Assembly (NCBI GenBank): GCA_009912235.1
Contig: WNDS01000004.1
Location: 434,001-498,000 of the forward strand
Reading direction: 5' to 3'
Origin: Stenotrophomonas maltophilia
GTDB lineage: Bacteria; Pseudomonadota; Gammaproteobacteria; Xanthomonadales; Xanthomonadaceae
Length of the DNA: 64,000 nucleotides
A program made the translations under genes and the position numbers. Positions within the stretch are counted from its first letter, which is position 1, and every line of letters begins with the position of its first letter. Positions 63,625-64,000 of the stretch are shown here, one piece after another. The notes under the pieces are model-generated. The model ran no database searches. It was not told the DNA's origin and saw only the letters and a list, made by a program, of their open reading frames with translations.

Positions 63625-64000
63625 TCAAACCCCAACAGGGTTAGCCTTCTCCGGATCAATCTTGTACTGCTTGATCGCCCGGGCCACATCCTTACCCGTC
63701 ATCTTCCCTTCCTTCGCCAGCGCTGCAATCGCGGCGTGCGCGATGTAGTACTGGTCAACCTCGAAGAAGCGGCGCAGGTTCGCACGGGTATCCGAACGGC
63801 CGAAGCCATCGGTGCCCAGCACGGTGTAGGCGGCCGGCACGAACGCGCGAATCTGGTCCGCATACGCACGCACGTAGTCGGTGGCAGCAATCACCGGGCC
63901 CTGGCGGCCTTCCAGCAGCTCGGTCACGTAGGCCTTGCGCTGTTCGCCTTCCGGGTGGAAGCGGTTGTGGCGCTCGGCGTCGAAACCATCGCGGCGCAGC
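63625..64000 (-). CDS. aceE: Pyruvate dehydrogenase E1 component, 3' end, gene cut by window edge
   Basis: The C-terminal 124 residues of the homodimeric E1 subunit that decarboxylates pyruvate with thiamine diphosphate. GPVIAATDYVRAYADQIRAF, VLGTDGFGRSDTRANLRRFF and AHAAIAALAKEGKMTGKDVA closely follow the E. coli AceE C-terminus. The start is outside the window. It is transcribed toward the defence-type island and ends at a strong terminator. Confidence 0.96.
   Translation of the reverse strand, partial: LRRDGFDAERHNRFHPEGEQRKAYVTELLEGRQGPVIAATDYVRAYADQIRAFVPAAYTVLGTDGFGRSDTRANLRRFFEVDQYYIAHAAIAALAKEGKMTGKDVARAIKQYKIDPEKANPVGV

Overview
This is a high-GC, gene-dense chromosomal segment of a gammaproteobacterium of the family Xanthomonadaceae, most likely a member of the Stenotrophomonas maltophilia complex. 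The reasons are the protein families (DUF3016, DUF3297, a probable DUF3247 protein, DUF4031), the codon use, and many short palindromes that begin with GTAG or end with CTAC (such as GTAGCGCCGGCC-loop-GGCCGGC). These match the published SMAG (S. maltophilia GTAG) repeat class. No tRNA, rRNA, CRISPR array, insertion sequence or integrase was seen.

Layout. 1-6.4 kb: 3' end of fabB, then on the minus strand a HAD phosphatase, rsuA and rsmC (16S rRNA modification), a small probable DUF3247 protein and a PAS hybrid histidine kinase. 6.6-10.4 kb: a DUF3016 protein and the D-alanine catabolic unit (alr/dadX and dadA, with a divergent Lrp regulator). 10.5-17.7 kb: msrB, the motA-motB stator pair, small conserved proteins and a Na+/H+ antiporter. 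17.8-20.7 kb: an esterase - DOPA-dioxygenase-like - DoxX unit with a divergent LysR gene. 20.8-31 kb: a GGDEF/EAL protein, an M13 peptidase, a LytS/LytTR two-component system and an M28 peptidase. 31-34.3 kb: an ECF42-type sigma factor with two VOC-fold and two DGPF (YCII) proteins. 34.3-45.4 kb: an NHL-repeat protein with a peptidase-M23-like tail, a GIY-YIG protein, a lytic transglycosylase, cycA, an EAL phosphodiesterase, an MFS pump with its LysR regulator, and an ABC-F ATPase. 45.7-49.4 kb: a DUF2971-like protein and metal homeostasis genes (a COG0523 GTPase, and a dmeR-dmeF pair). 49.5-59.7 kb: lipoproteins, enzymes, a SymE-like protein, an EVE-HNH restriction-type protein and a YncE-like beta-propeller. 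59.75-63.5 kb: an AT-rich island with a long non-coding stretch and a SIR2-STAND defence-type gene, inserted next to aceE, whose 3' end closes the window.

Functional links. dadA, dadX, the Lrp gene and the distant cycA fit uptake and catabolism of D-/L-alanine. The sigma factor and its DGPF neighbours form a recognised but poorly understood gene neighbourhood. SymE, EVE-HNH and SIR2-STAND lie within 8 kb and mark an accessory/defence region.

A striking property of the window is the number of damaged genes. In-frame stops interrupt rsmC, the DUF3247-like gene, the hybrid kinase and the SIR2-STAND gene. Frameshifts interrupt the DUF4031, GGDEF/EAL, M13 (two), NHL/M23, MFS and one secreted-protein gene. 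Either the assembly carries residual errors or the strain is losing genes. Every functional call below should be read with that in mind.
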